Source of the DNA: DAOTVS01 sp034436375
GTDB taxonomy: Bacteria > Chloroflexota > Anaerolineae > SpSt-313
Reading direction: 5' to 3'
Length of the DNA: 13,843 nucleotides
Assembly: GCA_034436375.1 (NCBI GenBank)
Contig: DAOTVS010000339.1
Location: 1 to 13,843, forward strand
A program made the translations under genes and the position numbers. The notes below the pieces were generated by a model. The model had not been told where the DNA came from. It searched no databases and saw only the letters and a program-made list of their open reading frames with translations. Positions 1 to 7,156 of this stretch are shown one piece after another (within the stretch, counting starts at the first letter, position 1; each line of letters opens with the position of its first letter).

Positions 1-85
1 CTTACCCATCGGGGCGCGGATCCCATCCGGGCATCGCGCTTCGCACGCGACCGGAGTGGAGCCATTCGGGGGGATTTGGCGGGTT

Positions 86-139
86 GCCTGCAGCCGGGCA
101 GGCGCACAGCACCTTTGCCGGCTGTTACCGGGAGCCGGC
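86..139. other. two adjacent short hairpins in a gene-free stretch
   Basis: Two perfect inverted repeats lie side by side: GCCTGC/GCAGGC (86-91 with 98-103, 6-nt loop) and GCCGGCT/AGCCGGC (117-123 with 133-139, 9-nt loop). No T-run follows either on the plus strand, so neither looks like a standard intrinsic terminator. They could end transcription from a gene left of the window or be incidental in G+C-rich DNA. Nothing else in 1-180 looks coding. Confidence 0.35.
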
Positions 140-180
140 TGGATCAAGTGCGGTTGCAGTATTAAGGGCGATTGGGAAAC

Positions 181-326
181 CGCAGATGAACGCAGATAGA
201 GCTGGGCCCAGTCCTGCGCAGCTTTAGCGCCATCGCAAGACTGGGCCTCTCTGCGCCTGTTCGCAGTTGCGCCTGCGGTCCGGAACCAATGCCTGGCTGG
301 CACGTCTATATCTGCGTTCATTTGCG
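181..326. repeat. nested inverted-repeat element (MITE-like or REP-like)
   Basis: Outer arms of 18 nt (181-198 and 309-326) are reverse complements with one mismatch. Each carries a CGCAGAT-type unit twice (CGCAGATGAACGCAGATA on the left). Inside is a second inverted repeat of 14 nt (205-218 with 234-247, one mismatch) around a 15-nt centre, followed by a small CTGCG/CGCAG hairpin (251-255 with 262-266). No transposase gene and no clear target-site duplication are visible. The outer motif resembles short repeats that I recall as dispersed in many environmental bacterial genomes; that is recollection, not a search. The element lies immediately upstream of the MFS gene and could affect its expression. 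Confidence 0.5.
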
Positions 327-365
327 TCTTTCTCGTCCAGCGCCATTCAGAAAGCATCGAAACTC

Positions 366-1712
366 ATGACCACGCCTTCTTTGCCCGGCAAGAGACTCCT
401 GCAGGCGCGCCACCTGGCACAGCGCGCCCGGCGCCATCTGCGCCTGGTGCCCAACTTTGAGGGCGATGATCGCAGCCGACGCGGCTTGCTGATGTTCTGG
501 TATGATGGCCTGTTTGCCAACATCAGCGAATCGTTTGTCGGGCCCTATATCACCATCTATCTGTTGGCCCTTGGCGCAACGGAAGGGCAGGTAGGCCTCT
601 TCGCTTCCCTTTCGGCGCTGGCCGGGGCGCTCATGTTCCTGCCCGGCGCCGAGCTCGCCCGCCGCTTTTCCAACCATCGCCATCTGGTGGTCTATGCCTC
701 GCTCGCCTCGCGCCTGATGCTGCCCTGCCTGGCTCTGGTATCGTGGCTGGTCGAGGGGCAGACGGCTATCGCGGCCGTGATCCTGCTGGCCACCCTGCGC
801 GTTGCCTTCAGCCAGCTCGGGGTGCCGGCTTGGACTGCCCTCACGGCGCGCGTCGTGCCAGAGGGAATCCGTGGGCGCTATTTCTCCACCCGCACCTTTG
901 CCATGAGCCTGGCCGCGCTGATTGTGGTGCCCATCGCCGGCCGCCTGATCACCAGCCTCGGCTCGCCCAGCGGCTACCAGGTCAGTTTCGCCCTGGCCCT
1001 GGTCGCCGGGATGATCTCTTCCTATGCCTACTCGCGCATACCCTTCTCACACTCGACCACCGGGCAGCAGGTTGCGGGCCCTAGCCTGCGCCAAACGCTG
1101 CGCACGCTGCCGCAGAACTCCCTTTTCCTGCGCTTTTGCCTGGTGACCGTGGTGCTCAACTTTTCCGTCCAGCTCGCCGCGCCATTCTTCAACGTCTACC
1201 TGGTGCGCAACCTGGGCGCACAGGCCGCCTTTATTGGTCTCTCTACCGCCATCAGCTCAGGCGCGGACCTGATCGGCCAGCGCTTGTGGGGCCCCCTGGC
1301 CGACCGCAAAGGCCTGCGTTGGATCATGGTTACCACCATCCCTTTCGCTGCCTTTATCCCTTTTGGCTGGCTCTTTCCACGCACCCCCTGGGAGACCGTC
1401 CCCATCAGCGCCATCGGCGCCCTGGGCTGGGCCGGCTACAACCTCGCCGCCTTTAACCTGCTACTCAAGTCCACCCCCGCCGAGGGCCGCCCCCTGTACA
1501 GCGCTCTCTACAATACTGCCGCGGCGCTGGCCAGCATGCTCGGCCCTCTGCTCGGCAGCCTGCTGTACGAATGCTGGGGCTTTAGCGCCACCCTGTGGGC
1601 TTCGTTCATTGGCCGCACTGCTGCAGGAATCCTCGTCTTTCTCCTCATCCGTGAGACGGGTGAGCGGCTCCAGGCGAGGCCGAAAGCGCTGCAGAGGGGC
1701 GCGAGCGGCTGA
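366..1712 (+). CDS. MFS family permease, 12 predicted membrane segments
   Basis: Predicted inner-membrane secondary transporter of the major facilitator superfamily, 448 residues, the usual MFS length. After a basic cytoplasmic N-terminus (about residues 1-40) come hydrophobic segments in two six-helix halves with a central loop near 225-255. The second half carries a motif-A-like cytoplasmic loop (GPLADRKGLRW, about 309-319). A conserved-looking RGRYFSTRT follows the first-half segment (169-177). The substrate cannot be told; drug, sugar or metabolite efflux are all possible. I chose the ATG at 366 because the frame further upstream (TTG at 267) runs through the inverted-repeat element and lacks the hydrophobic character of the protein. 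Neither start has a good Shine-Dalgarno, so the start is uncertain. The gene stands alone, with a tRNA gene behind it. Confidence 0.85.
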   Translation: MTTPSLPGKRLLQARHLAQRARRHLRLVPNFEGDDRSRRGLLMFWYDGLFANISESFVGPYITIYLLALGATEGQVGLFASLSALAGALMFLPGAELARRFSNHRHLVVYASLASRLMLPCLALVSWLVEGQTAIAAVILLATLRVAFSQLGVPAWTALTARVVPEGIRGRYFSTRTFAMSLAALIVVPIAGRLITSLGSPSGYQVSFALALVAGMISSYAYSRIPFSHSTTGQQVAGPSLRQTLRTLPQNSLFLRFCLVTVVLNFSVQLAAPFFNVYLVRNLGAQAAFIGLSTAISSGADLIGQRLWGPLADRKGLRWIMVTTIPFAAFIPFGWLFPRTPWETVPISAIGALGWAGYNLAAFNLLLKSTPAEGRPLYSALYNTAAALASMLGPLLGSLLYECWGFSATLWASFIGRTAAGILVFLLIRETGERLQARPKALQRGASG

Positions 1713-1739
1713 TGCTGCGCCCGCGAGCGCGAGCGCCGT

Positions 1740-1769
1740 TTGACACCCTGGGCCACTCCGTGCTATACT
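1740..1769 (+). promoter_or_regulatory. promoter of tRNA-Lys
   Basis: A perfect -35 TTGACA (1740-1745), an 18-bp spacer and a -10 TATACT (1764-1769) preceded by TGC (extended -10). The predicted start near 1776 is about 6 nt before the mature tRNA. This is the best promoter in the window. Confidence 0.85.
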
Positions 1770-1781
1770 GTACGCTCGTGT

Positions 1782-1856
1782 GGGCCGTTAGCTCAGGTTG
1801 GTTAGAGCACCTGCCTTTTAAGCAGGGTGTCGCTGGTTCAAATCCAGCACGGCTCA
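1782..1856 (+). tRNA. tRNA-Lys (anticodon UUU)
   Basis: The full cloverleaf can be drawn. The acceptor stem is GGGCCGT/ACGGCTC (1782-1788 with 1849-1855, one G-U pair). The D arm is GCTC/GAGC (1791-1794, 1805-1808). The anticodon stem is CCTGC/GCAGG (1810-1814, 1822-1826) around the loop CTTTTAA, giving anticodon TTT at 1817-1819. The T arm is GCTGG/CCAGC (1832-1836, 1844-1848) with loop TTCAAAT. The discriminator is A1856 and CCA is not encoded. It decodes AAA and AAG lysine codons. No terminator is seen before the stop codon of the opposing gene, 11 bp away. Confidence 0.97.
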
Positions 1857-1867
1857 TGTACTATCCG

Positions 1868-2929
1868 TCAGCAGTCCTGCCCTCCCAGCAGGTCATCTAC
1901 CTGCGCCAACACCTCCGCCGGTGATACTTCCGCCAGCCACGACGCCGGGCATGTGCAGCGCCCCCGGGTGCCGCATTGAGGGCAGGAGAGGGTCCACGAG
2001 AGCACCGGCCGGTAGCGCTCCCGTCGGGCAGGCCCTGCAGTGATGAGGTTCCCCGCCCAGTAGAGGACTACGCTCGGCACAGCCAGGGCATAGGCCAGAT
2101 GCGCTGGCCCGGTATCGTTGCAGAGCATCAGGGAAGCGCCCTCTACAAGCGCCGCCATGGCCCCCAAGTCCAGGCGCCCGCAAAGATCTACCACAGGCGC
2201 CCGGCATGCAGCCATCACCTGCCCGGCAATGGCTCGCTCATCCTCACGCCCCGTCACGATCGGCGTCAGGCCCCAGCGCTCATACAGGTGCTCGGCCACG
2301 CGGGCAAAGCGCTCCGCCGGCCAGCGCCGCCGCACATCTCCCGCCCCAGGGTGCAGCACAGCATAGGGAGGGCTGCCTGGCGGCCATACCCTTGCCAGCC
2401 GCTCCCGGTCTTCCGCCAGCACCGGCGCATCCATGTCTGGACCATCCCCCGGCACCCCCAGCTTGCTGACCAACTCGAGGTAGCGCGCCACCTCAGATTG
2501 GTAGTAAAAGTATCGCAGGTTGTGCTCCAGCGGAGGGGCGCCCTCCGCCTGCAGTCCCAATGTGTGGCGCGCCCCCAATCGCGCTACGAATGGGTTGGAA
2601 TCTGCCCCTCCCCCATGCATCTGGATCGCCAGATCAAACGCCTCGGCCTGCATGCGGGCGAAGAACGCGTCGGCATCTTCGGTTGCCGGTGGGTCCGCCG
2701 GGCCGGGCTGATGGATCTTGGGGTAGGGGGGAATCGCTTCCACCCGGTGAAGATAGGGGTAACGCCCTGAAATAAAACCGCGCAGCCAGGGCAAAGTCAA
2801 CAGAGTGATCTGCGCCTCTGGAAAACCTTTGCCCAAGGCGCGCAGGGCCGGGGTAGCCAACAGGAAATCGCCCAAGCCATTGGCCCGCAGGACCACGATC
2901 TTTCGTGGCAGCCTCTCCATCCACACCAT
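1868..2929 (-). CDS. glycosyltransferase family 9 (heptosyltransferase-like)
   Basis: GT-B fold transferase of family GT9, which includes ADP-heptose:LPS heptosyltransferases; 353 residues, normal for the family. The N-terminal Rossmann half opens with IVVLRANGLGDFLLATPALR (11-30). The nucleotide-sugar half has VLHPGAGDVRRRWP (191-204) and LMLCNDTGPAHLAYALAVP (267-285), the most diagnostic GT9 motif. A cysteine cluster (C316, C319, C325, C327) near the C-terminus might bind metal or form disulphides. The ATG at 2929 is preferred because GGAAGAGAG lies just upstream. A GTG at 2950 would add seven residues but has a poor ribosome-binding site, and an ATG at 2920 is also possible. It probably acts at the cytoplasmic membrane on cell-surface glycan. 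If the host lacks LPS the acceptor is not heptose-LPS, so I name only the family. It is a lone gene. Confidence 0.9.
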   Translation of the reverse strand: MVWMERLPRKIVVLRANGLGDFLLATPALRALGKGFPEAQITLLTLPWLRGFISGRYPYLHRVEAIPPYPKIHQPGPADPPATEDADAFFARMQAEAFDLAIQMHGGGADSNPFVARLGARHTLGLQAEGAPPLEHNLRYFYYQSEVARYLELVSKLGVPGDGPDMDAPVLAEDRERLARVWPPGSPPYAVLHPGAGDVRRRWPAERFARVAEHLYERWGLTPIVTGREDERAIAGQVMAACRAPVVDLCGRLDLGAMAALVEGASLMLCNDTGPAHLAYALAVPSVVLYWAGNLITAGPARRERYRPVLSWTLSCPQCGTRGRCTCPASWLAEVSPAEVLAQVDDLLGGQDC

Positions 2930-3034
2930 AGGCTCTCTTCCACCACTCACTTTTGCTCAGAAATGGCATGGTGGAAAGAGCACAATTCATACCACCCCGA
3001 TAGCGATGGCCAGCCCCGCCCCGTTTGGCAAGGC

Positions 3035-3107
3035 TTTGCGTGGCTGACGGCACGCAAGTTGCTGGTCGTTGGGCAGACCCTGGCGCCGGTAGCTACACCT
3101 GGCGCCG
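3035..3107 (+). promoter_or_regulatory. structured 5' leader of the small-gene pair
   Basis: Two stem-loops precede the ribosome-binding site. The first is TTTGCGTG/CACGCAAG (3035-3042 with 3051-3058, 8-nt loop). The second uses two identical 10-nt copies of CCTGGCGCCG (3079-3088 and 3098-3107, 19 bp apart). Their GGCGCC cores can pair with each other around the internal palindrome GTAGCTAC (3089-3096). No clear -35/-10 was found, so the transcript start is unknown. It could be an RNA regulatory element or a protein-binding site; no known riboswitch class is recognised. Confidence 0.4.
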
Positions 3108-3129
3108 ATGCACGGTCAAAGGAGGCTAT

Positions 3130-3378
3130 ATGGCTCGCATTCCGGCCGATGATGTGAAATTGCTCTTTGATGAGAACAAGGGCAAGAACTGGAGATCCTT
3201 CCACAACATCCTTATGCAGCACAAGGGCCAAACCGACAGCATCGAAGATTCGATCATTGATGCGCTGCTCCTGATCACGCCACATATGGAGCAGGCCGGC
3301 ATTCCCTACCCAACCTCAAGCGATGAAATGCAACGGGTGCTGGATAGCGAGATCAGCAAGGCCACCGCCAAGATGTAG
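3130..3378 (+). CDS. small protein of unknown family, first of a tandem pair
   Basis: 82 residues, mildly acidic (about 13 D/E to 9 K/R), with no signal peptide or membrane segment. It is probably cytoplasmic and mostly helical, with one PYP turn near residues 59-61. The ATG at 3130 is firmly chosen by AAAGGAGG at 3118-3125. The protein aligns without gaps to the next gene product at about 40% identity (32 of 81 positions by eye). Shared residues include P5, D7-D8, L12-F13, N16, W21, F24, Q30, KG 32-33, I43-D44, Q55-A56, PYP 59-61, S63, DE 65-66 and Q68. The strong ribosome-binding site and shared pattern mark it as a real gene. I do not recognise the family and assign no function. Confidence 0.8.
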   Translation: MARIPADDVKLLFDENKGKNWRSFHNILMQHKGQTDSIEDSIIDALLLITPHMEQAGIPYPTSSDEMQRVLDSEISKATAKM

Positions 3379-3401
3379 ACGCTGAATGGAGGGGAGACAA
3401 T

Positions 3402-3647
3402 ATGGCGCACCTGCCAAAAGACGATGCCATACAGCTCTTCAACGACAACCGCAAGAGAGATTGGTCTGGCTTTGAACAAGTGCTCCAGCAGCGCAAGGGC
3501 AAAGCCGAAGGCATTTCCGACAACCTCATCGACCTGATGATGCCAATTTCGGAACAATTCGCACAGGCCCACCGGCCCTATCCAAATTCGGCCGACGAGC
3601 TGCAAAAGGTCATCAACGAGGAATTCGCCAAGGAGCACGCCCTGTAA
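3402..3647 (+). CDS. small protein of unknown family, second of a tandem pair
   Basis: 81 residues, paralogous to the gene just upstream and aligned to it end to end without gaps. It starts 23 bp after that gene's stop, with the Shine-Dalgarno-like GGAGGGGAG at 3388-3396, so the two are probably co-transcribed. The N-terminal half is rich in aromatic and charged residues (LFNDNRKRDWSGFEQVL, 12-28). The C-terminal half has the PYPNSADELQKV segment (59-70). No cysteine, signal peptide or membrane helix is present. A hairpin (3666-3703) follows 18 bp after the stop. Function is unknown; a heteromer formed by the two paralogues is one possibility, as an inference from their pairing. Confidence 0.8.
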   Translation: MAHLPKDDAIQLFNDNRKRDWSGFEQVLQQRKGKAEGISDNLIDLMMPISEQFAQAHRPYPNSADELQKVINEEFAKEHAL

Positions 3648-3665
3648 CCGGGTTGTGGCGCTAGA

Positions 3666-3703
3666 GGGGTGCAGGGTGGGCGCCGGCGCCCATCCTGCAC
3701 CCC
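3666..3703. terminator. bidirectional terminator-like palindrome between convergent genes
   Basis: Arms of 19 nt (3666-3684 and 3685-3703) pair completely apart from one G-U/A-C position, with no fixed loop; in RNA the central bases would open. It lies between the stop of the small-gene pair and the stop of tex, where a terminator for both directions is expected. Neither side has a T-run, so it departs from the classic intrinsic form. It may act as a hairpin that protects 3' ends or helps Rho-independent release. Confidence 0.65.
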
Positions 3704-3737
3704 CAAGATATGTCAGCCTTTGTCAGGGCCAGGCCCA

Positions 3738-5897
3738 CTATCCTCTACGCATGCTGAGGTTAATCCGGCCACGGTCCTTGTCAACCCCGATCACGCGCAC
3801 TTCGACAATCTGCCCCACCGCTACAACCTCGAGCGGGTTGCGCACGTAGCGATCCGCCATCTGGGATACGTGGACCAGCCCATCGCGCTTGACCCCGATA
3901 TCCACAAAGGCGCCAAAATCGACCACATTGCGCACGGTGCCTTTCAGGACCATCCCCTCGTGCAAGTCGTCAATGCTGAGCACATCCTGCCGCAGCAACG
4001 GGCCCGGCAAGCTCTCACGTGGGTCGCGGCCGGGCTTTTGCAGGTTATCGAGGATATCGCCCAGCGTGGGCACGCCAACCTCCAGAAGGGCCGCCAGTGC
4101 TTTGATATCCTGTCCGCGCCGAAACGCAGCCACTTTCGCTGCCAGGTCTGGCTCGTTGCCCTGCACGCCCATCAGGGTGAAAAGCCGCTCGCAAACGCGG
4201 TACGATTCCGGGTGGATAAAAGTGTTGTCCAGCGGGTTCTTTCCACCAGGGATCTTGAGGAAGCCAGCCGCCTGCTCAAAGGCCTTGGGGCCAATGCCGG
4301 GCACGTCCAGCAACTCCTGCCGCGTGCGGAAGGCGCCGTGCTGCTCGCGATAGGCGATGATGGCTTTGGCTGCCCGCGCCGTCAACCCCGAGACATAGCG
4401 GAGGAGCGCCGGCGACGCCGTATTGAGGTCCACCCCCACATAGTTCACCGCCGAGACCACCACGTCATCCAGCGCGGCCGCCAGGGCCTTTTGATCCACA
4501 TCGTGCTGATAGAGTCCCACGCCGATCGCTTTGGGCTCGATTTTCACCAGCTCTGCCAGGGGGTCCTGCAGGCGCCGGGCGATTGAGACGGCCCCCCGCA
4601 GTGACACATCGAGTTCCGGCAACTCCTCACGAGCCAGGGGCGAAGCGGAATAGACAGAGGCGCCCGCCTCGCTCACAATCACATAGGCCCCCCGGCCGGC
4701 CCGTTGCACCGCTTCCGCCATCAGGGCTTCGGTCTCTCGGGATGCAGTGCCGTTGCCACTGGCCATTACGTCGGCGCCCCGCTCTGTGAGCCATGTCACC
4801 AGCAGCTTGAGCGCCCCCTCCTGATCGTTCTTCGGCGCGTGCGGGTAAATCGTGGCCGTTTCCAGCACCTTGCCCGTGGGGTCGACCAGGGCCACCTTAC
4901 AACCCGTGCGGTAGCCCGGGTCGATGCCGATCACCGTCTTGCCGCGCAGGGGGGGCTGCAACAGCAGTTGCCGCAAGTTGGCCGCAAAAACTTCGATGGC
5001 ATGGCTATCGGCGCTATCGGTAGCCGCCCGCCGCAGCTCGCGCTCGATAGCCGGGGCCAACAGCCGCTCATAACCGTCGCTCACCGCCATCTCCAGTTGC
5101 CCGGCCAGCGGCGAGCGGGGATTGGGCTTGTAGTAACGCGCCTTGATCTCCGCCAGCAGGCGTTCAGTATCGGCCGCCAGCGAAACCTTGAGTGCGCCCT
5201 CCCGCTCCCCACGGTTGATAGCCAGCACCTGATGCGGCGCCAGGCCGGCAAAAGGCGCGCCAAAGTCGTGGTACAGGCGGTAGACCCCTTCCACATCCGC
5301 CTCTTCGCTCGCGCGCTGCACCCTGATCTGCCCGGTAGCCCGCGTCCGTTCCCGGATGTCGCCGCGCACAGTGGCATCTTCGCTCACCATCTCAGCCACA
5401 ATATCGCGGGCCCCTGCCCAGGCATCTTCGGCTGTGGGCACCTGCTCGTTCAGGTAGGGCGCCGCCAGCGCTTCCAGAGACTCGGCCGTGCACACCTGCT
5501 GCAAGATCAACTGTGCCAGCGGCTCCAGGCCGCGCTCACGCGCCATGGTAGCGCGGGTACGCCGTTTGGGTTTGTAAGGAAGGTAGAGGTCCTCCAACAC
5601 CTGTAGAGTCTCGGCGGCGGCGATGGCCGCCTCCAGCTCGGGAGTGAGCTTGCCCTGCTCGTCGATGGAGCGCAAGACCTGCTCACGGCGCTCATCGAGG
5701 TTGCGCAGGTAGTGCAGACGCTCGGCGATGTTGCGCAACTGCTCCTCGTCGAGAGCGCCGGTGACCTCTTTGCGATAACGCGCGATAAAGGGAATCGTGC
5801 TGCCTTCGTCCATCAGGGCGACCGTCCGTTCGACGGCCCCCGGGTTGAGCGCCAGCTCGCGGGCGAGGCGCTCGATCAATGAAGGTTGGTTGGGCAT
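3738..5897 (-). CDS. tex: Tex family S1 RNA-binding transcription accessory protein
   Basis: Tex is a highly conserved cytoplasmic nucleic-acid-binding protein linked to transcription; its exact role is still debated. This copy has 719 residues, typical for the family. Domains in order: the helical Tex N-terminal region (about 1-190, with IPFIARYRKEVTGALDEEQL at 35-54); the central helical part; a YqgF/RNase H-like domain (about 320-445, starting TVIGIDPGYRTGCKVALVDP); helix-hairpin-helix repeats (about 487-550, VGVDLNTASPALLRYVSGL and LLDVPGIGPKAFE); and a C-terminal S1 domain (646-717, GTVRNVVDFGAFVDIGVKRD). The ATG at 5897 is chosen because AAAGGAG precedes it and the family N-terminus starts there; the frame upstream is non-homologous. 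It has its own promoter. All domains look intact. Confidence 0.97.
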   Translation of the reverse strand: MPNQPSLIERLARELALNPGAVERTVALMDEGSTIPFIARYRKEVTGALDEEQLRNIAERLHYLRNLDERREQVLRSIDEQGKLTPELEAAIAAAETLQVLEDLYLPYKPKRRTRATMARERGLEPLAQLILQQVCTAESLEALAAPYLNEQVPTAEDAWAGARDIVAEMVSEDATVRGDIRERTRATGQIRVQRASEEADVEGVYRLYHDFGAPFAGLAPHQVLAINRGEREGALKVSLAADTERLLAEIKARYYKPNPRSPLAGQLEMAVSDGYERLLAPAIERELRRAATDSADSHAIEVFAANLRQLLLQPPLRGKTVIGIDPGYRTGCKVALVDPTGKVLETATIYPHAPKNDQEGALKLLVTWLTERGADVMASGNGTASRETEALMAEAVQRAGRGAYVIVSEAGASVYSASPLAREELPELDVSLRGAVSIARRLQDPLAELVKIEPKAIGVGLYQHDVDQKALAAALDDVVVSAVNYVGVDLNTASPALLRYVSGLTARAAKAIIAYREQHGAFRTRQELLDVPGIGPKAFEQAAGFLKIPGGKNPLDNTFIHPESYRVCERLFTLMGVQGNEPDLAAKVAAFRRGQDIKALAALLEVGVPTLGDILDNLQKPGRDPRESLPGPLLRQDVLSIDDLHEGMVLKGTVRNVVDFGAFVDIGVKRDGLVHVSQMADRYVRNPLEVVAVGQIVEVRVIGVDKDRGRINLSMRRG

Positions 5898-5925
5898 GTT
5901 CTCTCCTTTGCTACGGTGAAGCGGC

Positions 5926-5954
5926 AGTATAGCATCGAGGAGGGTCAGCGCCAA
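5926..5954 (-). promoter_or_regulatory. promoter of tex
   Basis: Read on the minus strand: -35 TTGGCG (5954-5949), a 17-bp spacer, then TGC and -10 TATACT (5931-5926). The predicted start near 5919 leaves a leader of about 22 nt before the ATG at 5897. The extended -10 is identical to that of tRNA-Lys. Confidence 0.75.
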
Positions 5955-6124
5955 ATGCCCGGCTTGCCGATATTGGCACTGTTCTTGCCTGTTCGGCAGA
6001 AAGCACGAGCCTGCCAGAGATCCAGGGAGCCTGCAGCTGTCACCGGACGTTCGGCACAGAAGCAGGTGTGCGCAAGCCACCCGAGCCTCTGGGAGATTGG
6101 AGCGGCCCAATTCAGGAGGGAGTA

Positions 6125-7156
6125 TTGTCCACACAGTCCAAACTCGCGCCGCTGCGCATCGCCGTGGTCTCCACACCCCACATCAAGGCCCCACCTGAGG
6201 GTTATGGCGGCTCGGAAGCGGTAGCCAGCAGTCTGGCCGAGGAGCTGGTGCGCCGGGGGCATCAGGTCACGCTGTTCGCTACGCACGATTCACACACCGC
6301 GGGCGCGCTGCAGTATTTCCCGTCAGCCCTGCCGCGTGGTCCCTACGACGGGCAAGCCGGCTATCGTGAGGTCATTCATCTGAGCCATGCCCTGGCCGAT
6401 CAGACCTTCGATCTCGTCCTGAACCACTGTCTCAAGGCGGCCCCCGCCCTGGCGCTCTACCGGCAGGCCCCTGCCCTGACCACTCTGCATTATTGCCCGC
6501 CCATCCTCGACGACTTTCCCTGGCTCGATTATGTCGCCGTCAGCCGGCGTCAGGCTGAGCTGGCCCGTGGGCGCGGCCTCCACGTCCTCGGTGTGGCTTA
6601 CAATGGCATCGATCCTTCACCGTTTCAGGTGGTGAGCGCCAAACAGGACTATTTGCTCTGGATCGGCCGCTTTCACGAGTATAAAGGGCCGGACCTGGCC
6701 ATTGAGGTTGCCCATCGCCTGGGCGCCCGGCTGTTGCTGGCAGCCCCCCCTCCCCCCGAGGACCAGGTGGACTACTTTGAGTCCCGTATCCGTCCACATC
6801 TGGGGCGTGATGGTATCGCCTGGGTCGGTGCGGTAGAGGGCACGGACAAATGCCGCCTGTTCGAGCAGGCGCGTTGTACCCTGATGCCCATCCGTTGGGA
6901 AGAGCCCTTTGGCCTGGTGATGGTGGAAAGCATGGCTGCCGGCACGCCGGTGATCGCGTTTCGTCGTGGGTCCGCGCCCGAGCTGATCGCTGATGGTCGC
7001 ACCGGCTTCCTGGTCGAGGACGTGGAGACCATGGCAGCCGCGGTTTCGCGCACGCAAACGATCGACGCCCAGGCCTGCCGGCGCCACGTCGAGGCCCATT
7101 TCTCTATCACGGCGATGGTCGATGCCTACCTGGCGCTCTCCCGCTCATTGAGATAG
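6125..7156 (+). CDS. glycosyltransferase family 4
   Basis: GT-B fold retaining glycosyltransferase that moves a sugar from a nucleotide donor to an unknown acceptor, in the cytoplasm or at the inner membrane face. It has 343 residues. The N-terminal half has the GT4 acceptor-side loop with PPEGYGGSEAV (23-33) and GHQVTLFAT. The donor half has WIGRFHEYKGPDLAIEVA and the E-x7-E motif in EEPFGLVMVE (E260 and E268), followed by SMAAGTPVIAF and GRTGFLV. The TTG at 6125 is chosen because AGGAGGG (6114-6120) sits 4 nt upstream; a GTG at 6068 would add 19 residues unlike the family. No promoter was found. Its 3' end overlaps the opposing coiled-coil gene by 31 bp. A role in exopolysaccharide or glycolipid synthesis is plausible but not shown. 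Confidence 0.9.
   Translation: MSTQSKLAPLRIAVVSTPHIKAPPEGYGGSEAVASSLAEELVRRGHQVTLFATHDSHTAGALQYFPSALPRGPYDGQAGYREVIHLSHALADQTFDLVLNHCLKAAPALALYRQAPALTTLHYCPPILDDFPWLDYVAVSRRQAELARGRGLHVLGVAYNGIDPSPFQVVSAKQDYLLWIGRFHEYKGPDLAIEVAHRLGARLLLAAPPPPEDQVDYFESRIRPHLGRDGIAWVGAVEGTDKCRLFEQARCTLMPIRWEEPFGLVMVESMAAGTPVIAFRRGSAPELIADGRTGFLVEDVETMAAAVSRTQTIDAQACRRHVEAHFSITAMVDAYLALSRSLR

Noticed and set aside
1832..1856. 3' end of tRNA-Lys as an integration site
   Set aside because: tRNA 3' ends often serve as attachment sites, but I see no second copy of this sequence and no integrase gene in the window.
3669..4586. Plus-strand open frame of about 305 codons across the tex gene
   Set aside because: It lies wholly antisense to the Tex coding frame, whose domains are unmistakable, and its translation has no family features or ribosome-binding site. 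Long antisense frames are usual in G+C-rich genes.
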